Positions 45,206 through 58,176 of a stretch of DNA of 64,000 bases are shown one piece after another. The stretch covers positions 354,247-418,246 of the forward strand of contig CAWGTA010000003.1 of assembly GCA_963825305.1 (NCBI GenBank). The letters are read 5' to 3'. Made by a program: the position numbers and the translations under genes. This DNA is from PSRJ01 sp963825305. Lineage in GTDB: Bacteria; Acidobacteriota; Terriglobia; Bryobacterales; Bryobacteraceae. The notes below the pieces were generated by a model, which worked only from the letters and a program-made list of their open reading frames with translations, was not told the DNA's origin and did no database searches. The number at the start of each line of letters is the position of its first letter. Position 1 is the stretch's first letter.

Positions 45206-45626
45206 AAGCGGCGGCGAAACCCGCACGTTGGCGATTGTGGAACCGGCCAAAAAGCAGCGTCGGTTGTATAAGGGCGTTATTCGATGCGGTCTTTGGCTTT
45301 GGCGTCTTCATGCTCTGCCACTGCATGTTGCTCGGGTCGTCCTGGCCTCCGCGCTTCAGCGGGATGACATGATCTACGACATAGCCCGGACAACTGCCGG
45401 CAGTGGATCTGGTCGCGGGACATGGGTTGAGCTGCTGGAACGCGCGTCGGGCTGCGGAGTTGCGGCGAATTCGGCCGTTGCTGCCGCGCTTGCAGATCGT
45501 GCAGGACGGGGCTGTGCCGACATGGTGGCGCTGGGCGCGGGCCTGGTCTCGCGGTTCGGAGCGCGGGGAGCGGGCGCCGGCGGTGGCTGTGATCGCGAGG
45601 AGGATCAACAGGGCGAGCGGCTTCAT
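45123..45626 (-). CDS. Exported HNH nuclease, 3' frameshift
   Basis: ATG 45626 opens a signal peptide (MKPLALLILLAITATAGA). The mature part carries the Cys-rich HNH block (NPCPATRSTAGSCPGYVVDH, then VIPLKRGGQDDPSNMQWQ), with the D-H of the catalytic motif and the N of SNMQWQ. Members of this family usually end soon after with A-K-A-K-D-R-x-E. That ending is found in another frame (EDAKAKDRIE, stop at 45277). A one-base loss near 45310 is therefore implied, and the open frame down to 45123 is probably not native. The signal peptide suggests a periplasmic or secreted nuclease, for example in nutrient scavenging or competition. Confidence 0.7.
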   Translation of the reverse strand: MKPLALLILLAITATAGARSPRSEPRDQARAQRHHVGTAPSCTICKRGSNGRIRRNSAARRAFQQLNPCPATRSTAGSCPGYVVDHVIPLKRGGQDDPSNMQWQSMKTPKPKTASNNALIQPTLLFGRFHNRQRAGFAAAFTPPLPAPSCRRSSLMWLPGASPNASW

Positions 45627-45719
45627 GCATTGGTATTTGGCGTGTTTAGTCTGGAGGTTTAGCGGAGCGGCACTCTGGTAGTCTGGCGCTCGGCTACTCA
45701 GTACCCAGCTTGCTGCCAA

Positions 45720-46668
45720 TTTCCAGGTGCCGCGGGTCTACGTACGACGATCGCGCCGCCGATTCGCACCCGAGGCGGCGGGCATCGGCTCCGTCCCACG
45801 CGCTCACGGAATTCCGGCGCCGTATCGAGCGGTGCGCCCGGTGTCGCATCCAGCGATCCGCCGGCGCGGTGGACGAGGCCCGCGAGTTGGAGCGTCGCGG
45901 CGAAGTTTCCGGCCCCTTTTTCGCCGCGGGAGACGCGGAGCGCTTAAACGCCGCGGTAGGTGTGGATCGTCATTGCGGCGGGTGGCATGTGGCGCCGCCG
46001 CAGCTCCCTGCAGGTTACTTCGGGACGGTGACCCGCCGGCGGGTTCTTAAAGCCAGGAAAACTTGAACACACGCAACGCCGTGGTCTGACGCACCGCCGA
46101 TTCGGGCTCCGCAGCGGCAGACGGCGTCGGCTTCTACGCGTGCGCGTCCGGCCTTCCGGTGTCACGAGCCCGCCGAAGGCCCGCCCGATGAAGGCGACCT
46201 CGAGAACGGTGACCACGAGCGCGACCTGGGAGGGCACCGCGCCGCGCGGTGAGATGATGGGATCACTCTGTAAGGTTCCTTGAGTCCGAAAGCGGGCCTT
46301 TCCACCGTGGGCGGTCCGCTTCGTTTTTGCTGATCCAAAAGGGTTCCCGCGAGCGCGTTTCTAAGCTGTTGATTCCATGTCGGAGCATAGGGCCCTTTTT
46401 GCTGATCCACAAGGTACACCTTTTGGATCATCCCGCTACCGCTGCTTTCGGACCTAAACATCTTATCTTCATGGAGTGCCCCAGTTTGAGTCCTGACAAC
46501 TTTGGACGCGCTCCCCGTGGGCCCGCGCGCTCCACGTCTCGCGAGGCCGAAAAAAGGGGGGCAAAAACTTCACCGCAACGCTCCAACTCCGGGTCGCCCG
46601 TCGGCCGCGCCGGGGACCCACGCGCCGTAACGTCGAATGCGGTCACACCCATTAGTGACGTGGACCGC
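45720..46668. other. Gene-free stretch with short direct and inverted repeats
   Basis: I see no convincing gene in this ~950 bp. It contains a 14-bp direct repeat TTTTTGCTGATCCA (46324-46337, 46396-46409). It also has an inverted match TGATCCAAAAGG (46331-46342) to CCTTTTGGATCA (46419-46430). These could be traces of element ends or a regulatory site near the first IS91-like unit. Confidence 0.5.
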
Positions 46669-46747
46669 GTTTCAAGTAAGCCGCTGGCGCGGCGAACGCT
46701 ACGCGTTGCCGGGTAGTGCGGCGCTGATCTGAGAAGTGTAAATGTGT

Positions 46748-46773
46748 GGGTCACGAGGAGGTCCCTGTGACCC
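46748..46773 (+). promoter_or_regulatory. Hairpin enclosing the recombinase ribosome-binding site
   Basis: GGGTCAC (46748-46754) pairs with GTGACCC (46767-46773); the 12-nt loop contains GAGGAGG and the right arm begins with the GTG start codon. Unit 2 has the same stem (53726-53754) with a different loop. Conservation suggests control of translation. Confidence 0.65.
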
Positions 46774-47663
46774 GTTTACGAACGATGATGCTGGAAGAGC
46801 TCCAGCGTCGAAATTACTCTCAGAATACTGCGCGTGCTTACATCCGTGTGGTGCGCGAATTGGCCGCCTATTTCCGGCAGCCGCCCGACAAGCTCGGTCC
46901 GGAGCACATGCGGTTGTTCCAGGCCCATCTGTTTCGAGACCGGAAGCTGAATGCCCGTACTGTGGTGCAGTACAGTGCCGGCCTCCGCTTCTTCTTCGTG
47001 AAAACTCTGAAGCGGCACTACATGCTGGAGAACATTCCTCTGCCGAAGGAGCCGCGCAAGCTGCCAACCGTGCTGAGCCAAGGGGAAGTCACCACGCTGA
47101 TCGAATCGGCTAGCAACCTGATGCATCGCGCCATGTTGATGACACTTTACTCCACTGGGATGCGCCGGGAGGAGTTGTGCCAGCTGAAAGTGAGTGACAT
47201 CGACAAGCAGCGCATGGTCGTTCACATCCGACAGGGGAAGGGGCAACGCGACCGCGATGTCGATTTGAGTGAAAGCCTGCTGGAGACGTTGCGCGAGTAC
47301 TGGCGCTGGATGAAGCCCAAGACCTATTTGTTCCCCGGGACGATCAAGGGCTGGCGCGCGGATGTGCCGATCACGGGCAAAGTGGTCTGGGCAGCCTGCC
47401 GTCAAGCCGCCGATCGGTCGGGCATCCAAAAACGTATCTATCCGCATCTGATTCGGCATTGCTATGCCACCCACTGGCTGGAAGCCGGGGGAGACCTGCT
47501 GGTCCTGCAGAAGTTGATGGGACACGCCAAGCTCGAAGACACGGTCCAGTACCTGCACCTGTCCCGCCGACACCTGCTGGGCGTGGCCAACCCCCTAGAT
47601 AACCTGACGGTGAGCAGCACCGCTCAGCAAACCAAGCGTTCCCGGCTGAAGAAAAAGAGATGA
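46767..47663 (+). CDS. Tyrosine recombinase of IS91-like unit 1
   Basis: I choose GTG 46767, with GAGGAGG 5 nt upstream. The ~298-residue product has an N-terminal SAM-like domain (MLEELQRRNYSQNTARAYIR) and a XerC/D-like catalytic domain. Catalytic residues are visible: Arg in YSTGMRREELCQL, Lys in QGKGQRDRDVD, H-L-I-R-H in PHLIRHCYATHWLEAGG, and Tyr in VQYLHLS. It belongs to the integrases that accompany IS91-type transposases. They may resolve or integrate circular intermediates, though their exact role is unclear. Basic C-terminus (KRSRLKKKR). The stop overlaps the transposase ATG by 4 bp. Confidence 0.9.
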   Translation: MTRLRTMMLEELQRRNYSQNTARAYIRVVRELAAYFRQPPDKLGPEHMRLFQAHLFRDRKLNARTVVQYSAGLRFFFVKTLKRHYMLENIPLPKEPRKLPTVLSQGEVTTLIESASNLMHRAMLMTLYSTGMRREELCQLKVSDIDKQRMVVHIRQGKGQRDRDVDLSESLLETLREYWRWMKPKTYLFPGTIKGWRADVPITGKVVWAACRQAADRSGIQKRIYPHLIRHCYATHWLEAGGDLLVLQKLMGHAKLEDTVQYLHLSRRHLLGVANPLDNLTVSSTAQQTKRSRLKKKR

Positions 47664-48847
47664 AGCCGCCCACCCTGGAGGTGGCCGACATCATCCGTTC
47701 CGCGGGCGACAGCTTCATCGGGCGAACCCAGTGGCATCTGGGCTGGCAACAGCTCAAGGTGTTGCGGGCCATCAAGCATTGCCGCACGGCAGCGCTCGGT
47801 GGTCATCTCGATCAGTGCTCCCGATGCGGCCATCGTGCCATCTCCTTCTTCTCATGTCGCAATCGGCACTGCCCAAAGTGCCAGACCAACGCCCGCAACC
47901 AGTGGCTCGCCGCTCGCTCTGATGAGTTGCTCGGTGTCAGCTATTTTCATGTGGTCTTCACTCTGCCTCAGGAACTGTCCTCGCTCGCCCTGCAGAACAA
48001 GCGGGCCATCTATGACCTGCTATTCCAGGCCAGCGCGGCAACCCTGAGTGAGATCGCCGCCGATCCCAAGCATCTCGGCGCGGAGATCGGCTTCCTCAGC
48101 GTGCTACACACCTGGGGACAGAACTTGCAAGCGCATCCGCACGTACACTGCGTCATCCCCGCCGGCGGTCTGTCGCCAGATCACTCGCGCTGGATTCATC
48201 CCGAACACCACTTCTTCCTGCCGGTGAGAGTACTCAGCCGTGTCTTTCGCGGCAAGTTCGTCTCCGGGCTGAAGCGCCTGTTCCGCCAGAAGAAACTCCG
48301 CTTCCATGGCAATCTCCAACATCTGGGAGAAGCCAAGCTTTTTCACTGCTTCCTGAGGCAGTTGTTCCGGCAGGACTGGGTGGTCTACGCCAAGCCACCA
48401 TTCGGTGGACCGGAATACGTGCTTCAGTATCTGGCCCGCTATACCCATCGCGTGGCCATTTCCAACCACCGGCTCATTTCCTTGGCCGATGGCAAGGTCA
48501 CCTTCCGGTGGAAGGATTATGCTCACGGCAACAAGAAGCGCAAAATGACGATAACGACCGACGAATTCCTCCGCCGCTTCTTGCTGCACGTGTTACCGCG
48601 CGGCTTTGTGCGCATCCGCCACTTCGGCTTCCTTTCCGCTCCGCGGCGGCGAAAGTCCATCGCGCTTTGCCGGCGGCTGCTGGCGCAGGCCGCACCTCGA
48701 CCGCGCTCTCCCACGCCAACGGCGACGCCGACTGCCACCACTTGGCCGTGCCCGTGCTGTGGCGGCGCCATGATCATCAAGGAGAAACTCAGTGCTCGGC
48801 AGATCCACTTGCGATCCGCGGAATGCAACTCCATCAACAGCTCGTAG
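47660..48847 (+). CDS. IS91-family HUH transposase 1
   Basis: 395 residues. The N-terminal zinc-binding domain has Cys clusters (CSRCGHRAISFFSCRNRHCP-KC). The HUH motif is HPHVHCVIPAGG, and a catalytic Tyr follows in YLARYTHRVAISNHR. IS91 enzymes transpose by rolling-circle copying from oriIS to terIS and can mobilise adjacent DNA. A second CxxC pair near the C-terminus (WPCPCCGGAMIIKE) matches the family. It is about 60-70 percent similar by eye to the unit 2 protein, so the two units are related but not recent copies. Confidence 0.93.
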   Translation: MKPPTLEVADIIRSAGDSFIGRTQWHLGWQQLKVLRAIKHCRTAALGGHLDQCSRCGHRAISFFSCRNRHCPKCQTNARNQWLAARSDELLGVSYFHVVFTLPQELSSLALQNKRAIYDLLFQASAATLSEIAADPKHLGAEIGFLSVLHTWGQNLQAHPHVHCVIPAGGLSPDHSRWIHPEHHFFLPVRVLSRVFRGKFVSGLKRLFRQKKLRFHGNLQHLGEAKLFHCFLRQLFRQDWVVYAKPPFGGPEYVLQYLARYTHRVAISNHRLISLADGKVTFRWKDYAHGNKKRKMTITTDEFLRRFLLHVLPRGFVRIRHFGFLSAPRRRKSIALCRRLLAQAAPRPRSPTPTATPTATTWPCPCCGGAMIIKEKLSARQIHLRSAECNSINSS

Positions 48848-49099
48848 GCTCAATTGCCGAGGTCCAAATCTTACATCGGTTTGTCACTCACGCCCGACGT
48901 GTGTCTGCACTCGCCTCGCTCCGAGAAAATACCCGTGACAGCGCTCGCGATCCGAACCCGGAACCAGCCATCGGCTCCCGCACGCGTCGATGGAATCCGC
49001 AGAAAGGCACCCTCCAACCCCTACCTGAGTACCAGAACAGCAATAAATACCCATAGCTGCCGCGTCCGCCGCAAACGCCAGCGGCTTACTTGAAACGGT

Positions 49100-49170
49100 C
49101 TTATCGAAAGCGCGCCGGCCGAAACGCTCGGCTGCGCCACAGGTATGCTCGCCGGCGCACTTCCGATAAG
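49100..49170. repeat. 3' hairpin of IS91-like unit 1 (oriIS-like)
   Basis: CTTATCGAAAGCGCGCCGGC (49100-49119) pairs with GCCGGCGCACTTCCGATAAG (49151-49170) at 18 of 20 positions, with a ~31-nt loop. A structurally equivalent hairpin follows unit 2. Such structures at the transposase-distal end are typical of rolling-circle origins. Confidence 0.7.
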
Positions 49171-49492
49171 ATCTATCGTTTACCGAGACTAATCTTCTAC
49201 AACGGGACAATCAGCCGAACCACGGCAGACAATTGAAGGGCAACAGCGAACTTCCGGCGGGGCGCGTTAGGTGCCCGGAGTCACGAGCGCGAGCGTGAGG
49301 GCGCGCCACAAGATCCGGCGACGATCACTAATACACGAAAACTCAACAGGGCGGGGGCTTTTCCTATCTCTCTACTGGCCCTGAGCAGAGCTGGCTAAGC
49401 TCTGGGGCTGATCCGCTGCGGCACGCGGTGACGGGAGGGGATCTGAAGCCTTATGGGTTCTGGTGGGCTTCTGACCGGATGGGTTCAGAGGT

Positions 49493-53347
<3,855 letters not shown>

Positions 53348-53725
53348 CACACGGTTCTCATCGACAGTATTCCCTTGGGCTTGAGGCCCGGACTCAGGTG
53401 TTTAACGCCCCACTGCGGCTGCGGTTCGCGCGTGCGGGCGAACGGCGAATGTTACGGTCAGGTTTTTCCACTGCTATTTTCCAACCGGGTGTGACCAAGG
53501 GGCCGGCACCACGATCATGGGGCGCTATGCCTTTTGTGGGTGTCTCGGAGGTTATGTATCGCGGCCAGATAGGTTATCTGGAAGATTAATCCCGGGAAGT
53601 CCGGTTGCAGTCATTTGGCTAGGCCGAAGGAATCGGCTAACACAAGCCGACTTGAACGAAGCCTAAGCGGCAGACGCTTCGCGTGGGGTGCTCCCCAGCG
53701 GTAATCGTCGGTAGCGTGTATTGTC

Positions 53726-53754
53726 GGGTCACAAGGAGGCTATCCCTGTGACCC
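53726..53754 (+). promoter_or_regulatory. Hairpin enclosing the recombinase ribosome-binding site
   Basis: GGGTCAC (53726-53732) pairs with GTGACCC (53748-53754). The 15-nt loop carries AAGGAGG and the right arm opens with the GTG start. Same stem as unit 1 at 46748-46773. Confidence 0.65.
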
Positions 53755-54632
53755 ATCTACGCAAAATGATGCTCGAGGAACTCGAGCGTCGTAATTACTC
53801 TCAGAATACCGTGCGGACGTACCTCATGACGATCGAGGATTTCGCCCGTTACTTCCATAAGCCGCCAGACACATTGGGCCCGGAGCACGTGCGCGAGTAC
53901 CAGGCCTACCTGTTCCGTGAACGAAAGCTGGCCGCCAATACCGTAAATCAACGAGTCGGGGCTCTGCGGTTCTTCTTCATCAAGACACTTAAGAAGACCT
54001 GGAATGTCGACGAGACTCCATACCCGAAGAGAGTCATCCGCCTACCCAAGATACTCAGTCCGGAGGAAGTCGCGCGTTTGATCGATTCCGCCACGACTCC
54101 GTTCTATCGCACGATCCTGATGACGCTCTACGCCACCGGAATGCGCCGAGCCGAACTGGCGCAGTTGAAGGTCAGCGACATCGACAGCCAGCGAATGGTC
54201 ATCCACGTACAGGGTGGAAAAGGCCGCAAGGACCGTGACATCATGCTGAGCCCCAAGTTGCTGGAAGTCCTGCGGGAGCATTGGCGCGGTTTGAGACGAA
54301 AACCGAAAGTGTGGCTGTTCCCGGGCAATCGCTGGCACACAGCCGACCATCCGATCACCACCAAGATCGTCTGGCTGGCCTGCCGGCAAGCAGCAACGCG
54401 CGCTGGCATCCGCAAGGAAGTTCATCCGCACACTTTGCGGCATTGTTTCGCCACTCACCTGCTCGAAGCCGGCGCCGATTTACGAACCATCCAGATTCTG
54501 CTGGGCCATCGCGATCTGGAAGAGACCACCATCTACCTCCACCTCTCTCAGCAGCACCTGAACGCTACGCCCAGTCCACTCGACGCTCTGTCCCTGAGTG
54601 GCAACCGCAACAACGGCGTCGGTACGGAGTAG
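53748..54632 (+). CDS. Tyrosine recombinase of IS91-like unit 2
   Basis: GTG 53748 is 8 nt after AAGGAGG. The ~294-residue product has the same plan as the unit 1 recombinase: a SAM-like domain (MLEELERRNYSQNTVRTYLM) and a catalytic domain with Arg (YATGMRRAELAQL), Lys (GGKGRKDRD), HTLRHCFATHLLEAGADL and the nucleophile Tyr (TIYLHLSQQH). All catalytic residues are present. It differs from the unit 1 protein at many positions, so it is a separate lineage member rather than a fresh duplicate. The transposase ATG follows the stop immediately (54633). Confidence 0.9.
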   Translation: MTHLRKMMLEELERRNYSQNTVRTYLMTIEDFARYFHKPPDTLGPEHVREYQAYLFRERKLAANTVNQRVGALRFFFIKTLKKTWNVDETPYPKRVIRLPKILSPEEVARLIDSATTPFYRTILMTLYATGMRRAELAQLKVSDIDSQRMVIHVQGGKGRKDRDIMLSPKLLEVLREHWRGLRRKPKVWLFPGNRWHTADHPITTKIVWLACRQAATRAGIRKEVHPHTLRHCFATHLLEAGADLRTIQILLGHRDLEETTIYLHLSQQHLNATPSPLDALSLSGNRNNGVGTE

Positions 54633-55829
54633 ATGCCGCGGCCACCCGTCGAGGTGGCCGATGTGATCCGCGCCGCCGGAGACGGCTTCTACGAGCGTCC
54701 ACGAAAGTGGCTCGCCGGGCTACACCGGAAGGTATTGAACGCAATCCTGCGCTGCCGAACCGCCGCGCTCGGCGGACATGTGGATGCGTGTTCCGGCTGC
54801 GGACATCAGGCCATCTCTTTCAACTCATGCCGAAACAGGCACTGCCCAAAGTGTCAGGCCAATGCGCGCGACCGCTGGTTGGAAGCGCGAGGAAAAGAAC
54901 TACTGCCCACGCGTTACGTCCATGTGGTGTTTACTTTGCCGCACCAACTTTCGCCAGTGGCGCTACAGAACAAGCGCGAGATTTACAGTCTGTTATTCCG
55001 AGCCAGCGCCGACACACTGCTTCAGGTCGCCCGCGACCCGAGACACCTCGGCGCGGAGATCGGATTCTTCAGCGTCCTGCACACCTGGAATCAAAAGGTC
55101 CAGCATCACCCGCACGTTCATTGCATCGTTCCGGCTGGCGGCCTGTCTACAGATCACGCCCGATGGATTGATTCGCAGCAGCGCTTCTTTCTGCCGGTCG
55201 AGGTTCTCAGCGAGGTCTTCCGCGGCAAGTTCACTGACGGCCTCAGAAAGCTCCACGCGGAGCGGAGGCTCGGCTTTCACGGAGCGCTCACGCCGCTACA
55301 GAACACCAAGACGTTCGCGGCCTGGCTTCGTCTCTTGTTTCGATCCAAGTGGGTGGTTTACTCCAAGCGGCCTTTTGGCGGCGCACAACATGCGCTTCGC
55401 TATCTCGGCCAATACACGCATCGAGTGGCGATCTCGAACCACCGCCTCGTTGCGCTCGCGGACGGCACCGTCACATTCCGCTGGCGCGATTCCGCTCATA
55501 AGAACAAGAAACGTCTGATGACGTTGCCCGTGGATGAGTTCTTGTGCCGCTTTCTCCTGCACGTGCTGCCGCCCGGATTCGTCCGCATCCGGCACTTCGG
55601 ATTTCTGGCTCACCGCCGCCGCCGCGCAGTGCTTCCACTCTGCGCTCAACTGCTCGCTGCGGCAGGCCGGACTGCGGCCCCAACCGCAGCTGAAGAAAAG
55701 GCTGCTTCATCTCCTCGGCCGCTTTGGACCTGTCCGCTGTGCGGCGGCCCGATGGTCCTGATGGAACGCTTCAGCGCCTTCGAGCTTCGACTGCGATCTC
55801 CCCCAACCCCCGCCGCGCAACAACTATGA
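54633..55829 (+). CDS. IS91-family HUH transposase 2
   Basis: 398 residues. Zinc-binding N-terminus (CSGCGHQAISFNSCRNRHCP-KC), HUH motif HPHVHCIVPAGG, catalytic Tyr in YLGQYTHRVAISNHR, and C-terminal CxxC (WTCPLCGGPMVLME). It starts one base after the recombinase stop. The rolling-circle mechanism and the link to the 3' hairpin are as for unit 1. After the stop ~200 bp without a gene lead to the right inverted repeat. Confidence 0.93.
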   Translation: MPRPPVEVADVIRAAGDGFYERPRKWLAGLHRKVLNAILRCRTAALGGHVDACSGCGHQAISFNSCRNRHCPKCQANARDRWLEARGKELLPTRYVHVVFTLPHQLSPVALQNKREIYSLLFRASADTLLQVARDPRHLGAEIGFFSVLHTWNQKVQHHPHVHCIVPAGGLSTDHARWIDSQQRFFLPVEVLSEVFRGKFTDGLRKLHAERRLGFHGALTPLQNTKTFAAWLRLLFRSKWVVYSKRPFGGAQHALRYLGQYTHRVAISNHRLVALADGTVTFRWRDSAHKNKKRLMTLPVDEFLCRFLLHVLPPGFVRIRHFGFLAHRRRRAVLPLCAQLLAAAGRTAAPTAAEEKAASSPRPLWTCPLCGGPMVLMERFSAFELRLRSPPTPAAQQL

Positions 55830-56050
55830 AACGATCTTTCTCATCACGACTCCACTACGCTCCTCAGCACCAATGCCACACGTGTGCCTGCGCGCAAGCC
55901 ACCTCAGATAAGAAGCTGCGGACCATCGCCCCGCAAACACAGGTTGCTCGGCCTCAGCCAAAAACATTCTCTTGCTGCCCAGCATTATCCCCACTTACCG
56001 CCATTCAAACCCCATAACTGGACCGTTCCACAACGGCTTCCTTCAAGTCG

Positions 56051-56124
56051 CTGTATCGAAAACGCTCTGGCGCTCACACCTATCCGTTCCCGACACTCCC
56101 GGCGCCAGAGCGTTCCCGATACAG
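56051..56124. repeat. 3' hairpin of IS91-like unit 2 (oriIS-like)
   Basis: The left arm 56051-56073 (starts CTGTATCGAAAACGCTCTGG) pairs with 56102-56124 (ends GCGTTCCCGATACAG) at 21 of 23 positions. It directly abuts the right inverted repeat. Both units share a TATCGAAA-CG core at the base of the left arm. Confidence 0.7.
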
Positions 56125-56419
56125 CACTAAGACTTCCGGGGACCCATTTAGCCAACTCGCTCATACCTTTGTACGGGTCTCTGACGACTCTCCCGCGGAG
56201 AGCTCTTCGACACAAGTCGTTGGTGCCTCCGTGCTTCGTTAACCAGCTGTTAGACCGGTTCGCTTGGAGTGTCAATGATAGATCGAGATCGAACGTTTCA
56301 TCGTTTGATGGCCGCCACGCGCAAGAGAAAGGCCGAAGACCGTCACGCTAGTCTCCTGTTTCTGAAGTTTCTTTATACTTGTTGACCTTCCGGATGATCC
56401 GGCTGGCGCTGGCAACCCA
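56125..56419. other. Junction region between island and high-GC segment
   Basis: No gene is recognised. Composition is mixed up to ~56400 and then becomes very GC-rich. The following sulfotransferase lacks its N-terminus, so a breakpoint probably lies at about 56390-56420. Confidence 0.55.
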
Positions 56420-57203
56420 TTGAACGGAGATCCCACCCCACGCACGTTCGAGGACTACGTGGCGCTGTTCGCCGCGACCGGCAGCGAGCAGCGGGCAGGT
56501 GAGGCCTCACCTTCCTACCTGCGCTCTCGCCTCGCTGCGCAGCGGATCGCCGAGCTGCGAGCAGACGCCAGGATCATCGCGATCTTGCGCGAGCCGGTGA
56601 GCTTCCTTCATTCGCTGCACATGGAGCTGATGCGCGACCACGCGGAGACCGAGACCAGCCTCGCCAAGGCGCTTGCGCTCGCTTCCGAGCGGCGGGCTGC
56701 CGAGGCGCGCGGGGGAGCTCCGGGCTCGTCTACACCGACTACGTCGAGTATCTCGAGCAGCTGCGCCGCTACCACGCGGTGTTTCCCCGCGAGCAGGTGC
56801 TGGTCCTGATCTACGACGACTTCCGCGCCGACAACGAGGCGACCCTGCGGCGCGTGATGTCGTTCCTCGGCGTCGACCCCGACTGGCCGATCGAGGTGAA
56901 AGAGGTCAATCCGAGCGTCCGCGTGCGCTCGCCCCGCGCCAACGAGAGATGCGCTCGCTCTATCTCGGACGCGGCCCGCTCGGGCGTATGTTGAAGGCGC
57001 CGTTCATGCTGCTGCCGGCGCGGGCGCGGCGGCGAGGTCTGGGCGTCGTACAGCGGCGCGTGCGTGTACGGCAACCCCCGGGTCTGGACAAGGCGCTGGA
57101 ACGCGAGTTGAGGGAGCGCTTCGGCGGGGAGGTGGCGGCGCTGAGCGACTATCTGGGCCGGGACCTCGTGACGCTGTGGGGATATGACTGTCTCGAGCGC
57201 TGA
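56420..57203 (+). pseudogene. Sulfotransferase, 5'-truncated and frameshifted
   Basis: Three overlapping frames give consecutive parts of one sulfotransferase. The first reads FEDYVALFAATGSEQRAGEA and ARIIAILREPVSFLHSLHME. The second reads LRRYHAVFPREQVLVLIYDD and FRADNEATLRRVMSFLGVDP. The third reads LGRMLKAPFMLLPARARRRG and ends YLGRDLVTLWGYDCLER. Frame changes fall near 56715 and 56935. The PAPS-binding loop (PKSGTT) that should precede FEDYV is missing, so the gene is cut at its 5' end by the junction. The family transfers sulfate from PAPS to sugars or other acceptors. The sequence is like actinobacterial (Thermoleophilia) proteins. Confidence 0.72.
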
Positions 57204-58176
57204 GCCATCCGCCCGCGGGCGCCTGCAGCCCGCGAGCCTGACTTCTTCATCGTCGGGCACCCCAAGAGCGGGACGACGGCGCTGTACGCGATGTTGCGCG
57301 CGCACCCGGAGATCTTCATGCCCGAGCTCAAGGAGCCATGGTTCTTCGCCCACGACATGCGTCCGCGGCGGCCACCCGTCCGCGAGCCCCCGGTTCCTCG
57401 CGATCTGGGGGAGTACCTTGCCTGTTCGAGGCCGCGAGCCCGATCAGCGGGCCGGCGAGGCGACCTCGACTTACCTGCTCTCCAGGGTGCCGCCGGCCAC
57501 ATCGCCGAGGAGGTTCCGGCGGAGCGAAGATCATCGCTGTCCTGCGTGAGCCGGCGAGCTTCCTGCATTCGCTGCATCAGCAGCTTCTCAGGGTGCACGT
57601 CGAGTCCGAGAAGTCCCTCGGCGCCGCCCTCGCGCTCGAGGAGAGCCGGCGACAGGGGCGCCAGATACCGCGTCGCTCGGTTCGCCCGCAGCTGCTCATG
57701 TACTCCGAGCACTGCAGCTACGTCGAGCAGCTGACCCGCTACCACGCGGTGTTCGGGCGCGAGCAGGTGCTGGTCCTCATCTACGACGACTTCCGCGCCG
57801 ACAACGAGGGGGTCGTGAGGACGGTGTTGCGCTTCCTCGGTGTCGAGGAGTCGGTGTCGGTCGCCCCGCTGCAAGCGAACCCGAGCTCCATGGCGATCCG
57901 CTCCCAGCGCGCAGACGATCTGCTCAACAGGGTCTCGGTCGGACGCGATCCCGTGTCCCGGGTCGTCAAGGCCGGGCTCAAAGCGGTGCTTCCGTCCCGG
58001 GCCAGGCGGCGCGCGATCGGGGCCGCGCAGCGCAACGTCGTGATGCGCCCGCCACCGCCCCCCGACGAGGCCGTGATGGATGCGCTGCGACGTCGCTTCG
58101 CCGACGAGGTCGTGGCCCTCAGCGAATATCTCGGCCGAGACTCGTGGAGCTCTGGGGCTATGGCCCCTTCGTTTGA
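57184..58176 (+). pseudogene. Sulfotransferase with several frameshifts
   Basis: A complete-length paralogue of the preceding gene. The 5'-PSB loop is visible (DFFIVGHPKSGTTALYAM), followed by HPEIFMPELKEPWFFAHDM. After frame changes come IIAVLREPASFLHSLHQQLL, TRYHAVFGREQVLVLIYDDF and RRFADEVVALSEYLGRD, ending V-E-L-W-G-Y-G-P-F-V with TGA at 58174-58176. At least four single-base shifts are needed (near 57235, 57385, 57530 and 58142). The catalytic motif itself is intact, so the true gene may be functional if the shifts are sequencing errors. It probably sulfates a surface glycan made by the neighbouring glycosyltransferases. Confidence 0.72.

Larger units (their letters stand above)
46669..49170 (+). 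mobile_element. IS91-like unit 1 (recombinase + HUH transposase + 3' hairpin)
   Basis: A perfect 21-bp inverted repeat bounds the unit: 46669-46689 (begins GTTTCAAGTAAGCC) and 49076-49096 (ends GGCTTACTTGAAAC). Just outside the right repeat is a large hairpin at 49100-49170. The same layout recurs in unit 2, so the hairpin is probably part of the element end (oriIS-like). Inside are two genes overlapping by 4 bp. The ~230 bp between 48848 and 49075, and the 320 bp from 49171 to 49492, hold no gene. Confidence 0.8.
53648..56124 (+). mobile_element. IS91-like unit 2 (recombinase + HUH transposase + 3' hairpin)
   Basis: Inverted ends CGACTTGAACGAAGCC (53648-53663) and GGCTTCCTTCAAGTCG (56035-56050) match at 15 of 16 positions. 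They are followed by a hairpin at 56051-56124. Repeat-to-repeat length is ~2.40 kb, close to unit 1 (~2.43 kb), and gene order is identical. The segment upstream (53351-53647) has no gene beyond the presumed promoter of the hybrid kinase. Confidence 0.8.

Noticed and set aside
45727..46050. Arg-rich open frames between the HNH gene and unit 1
   Set aside because: Overlapping frames of similar length in the same GC-rich stretch, no RBS and no family signal.
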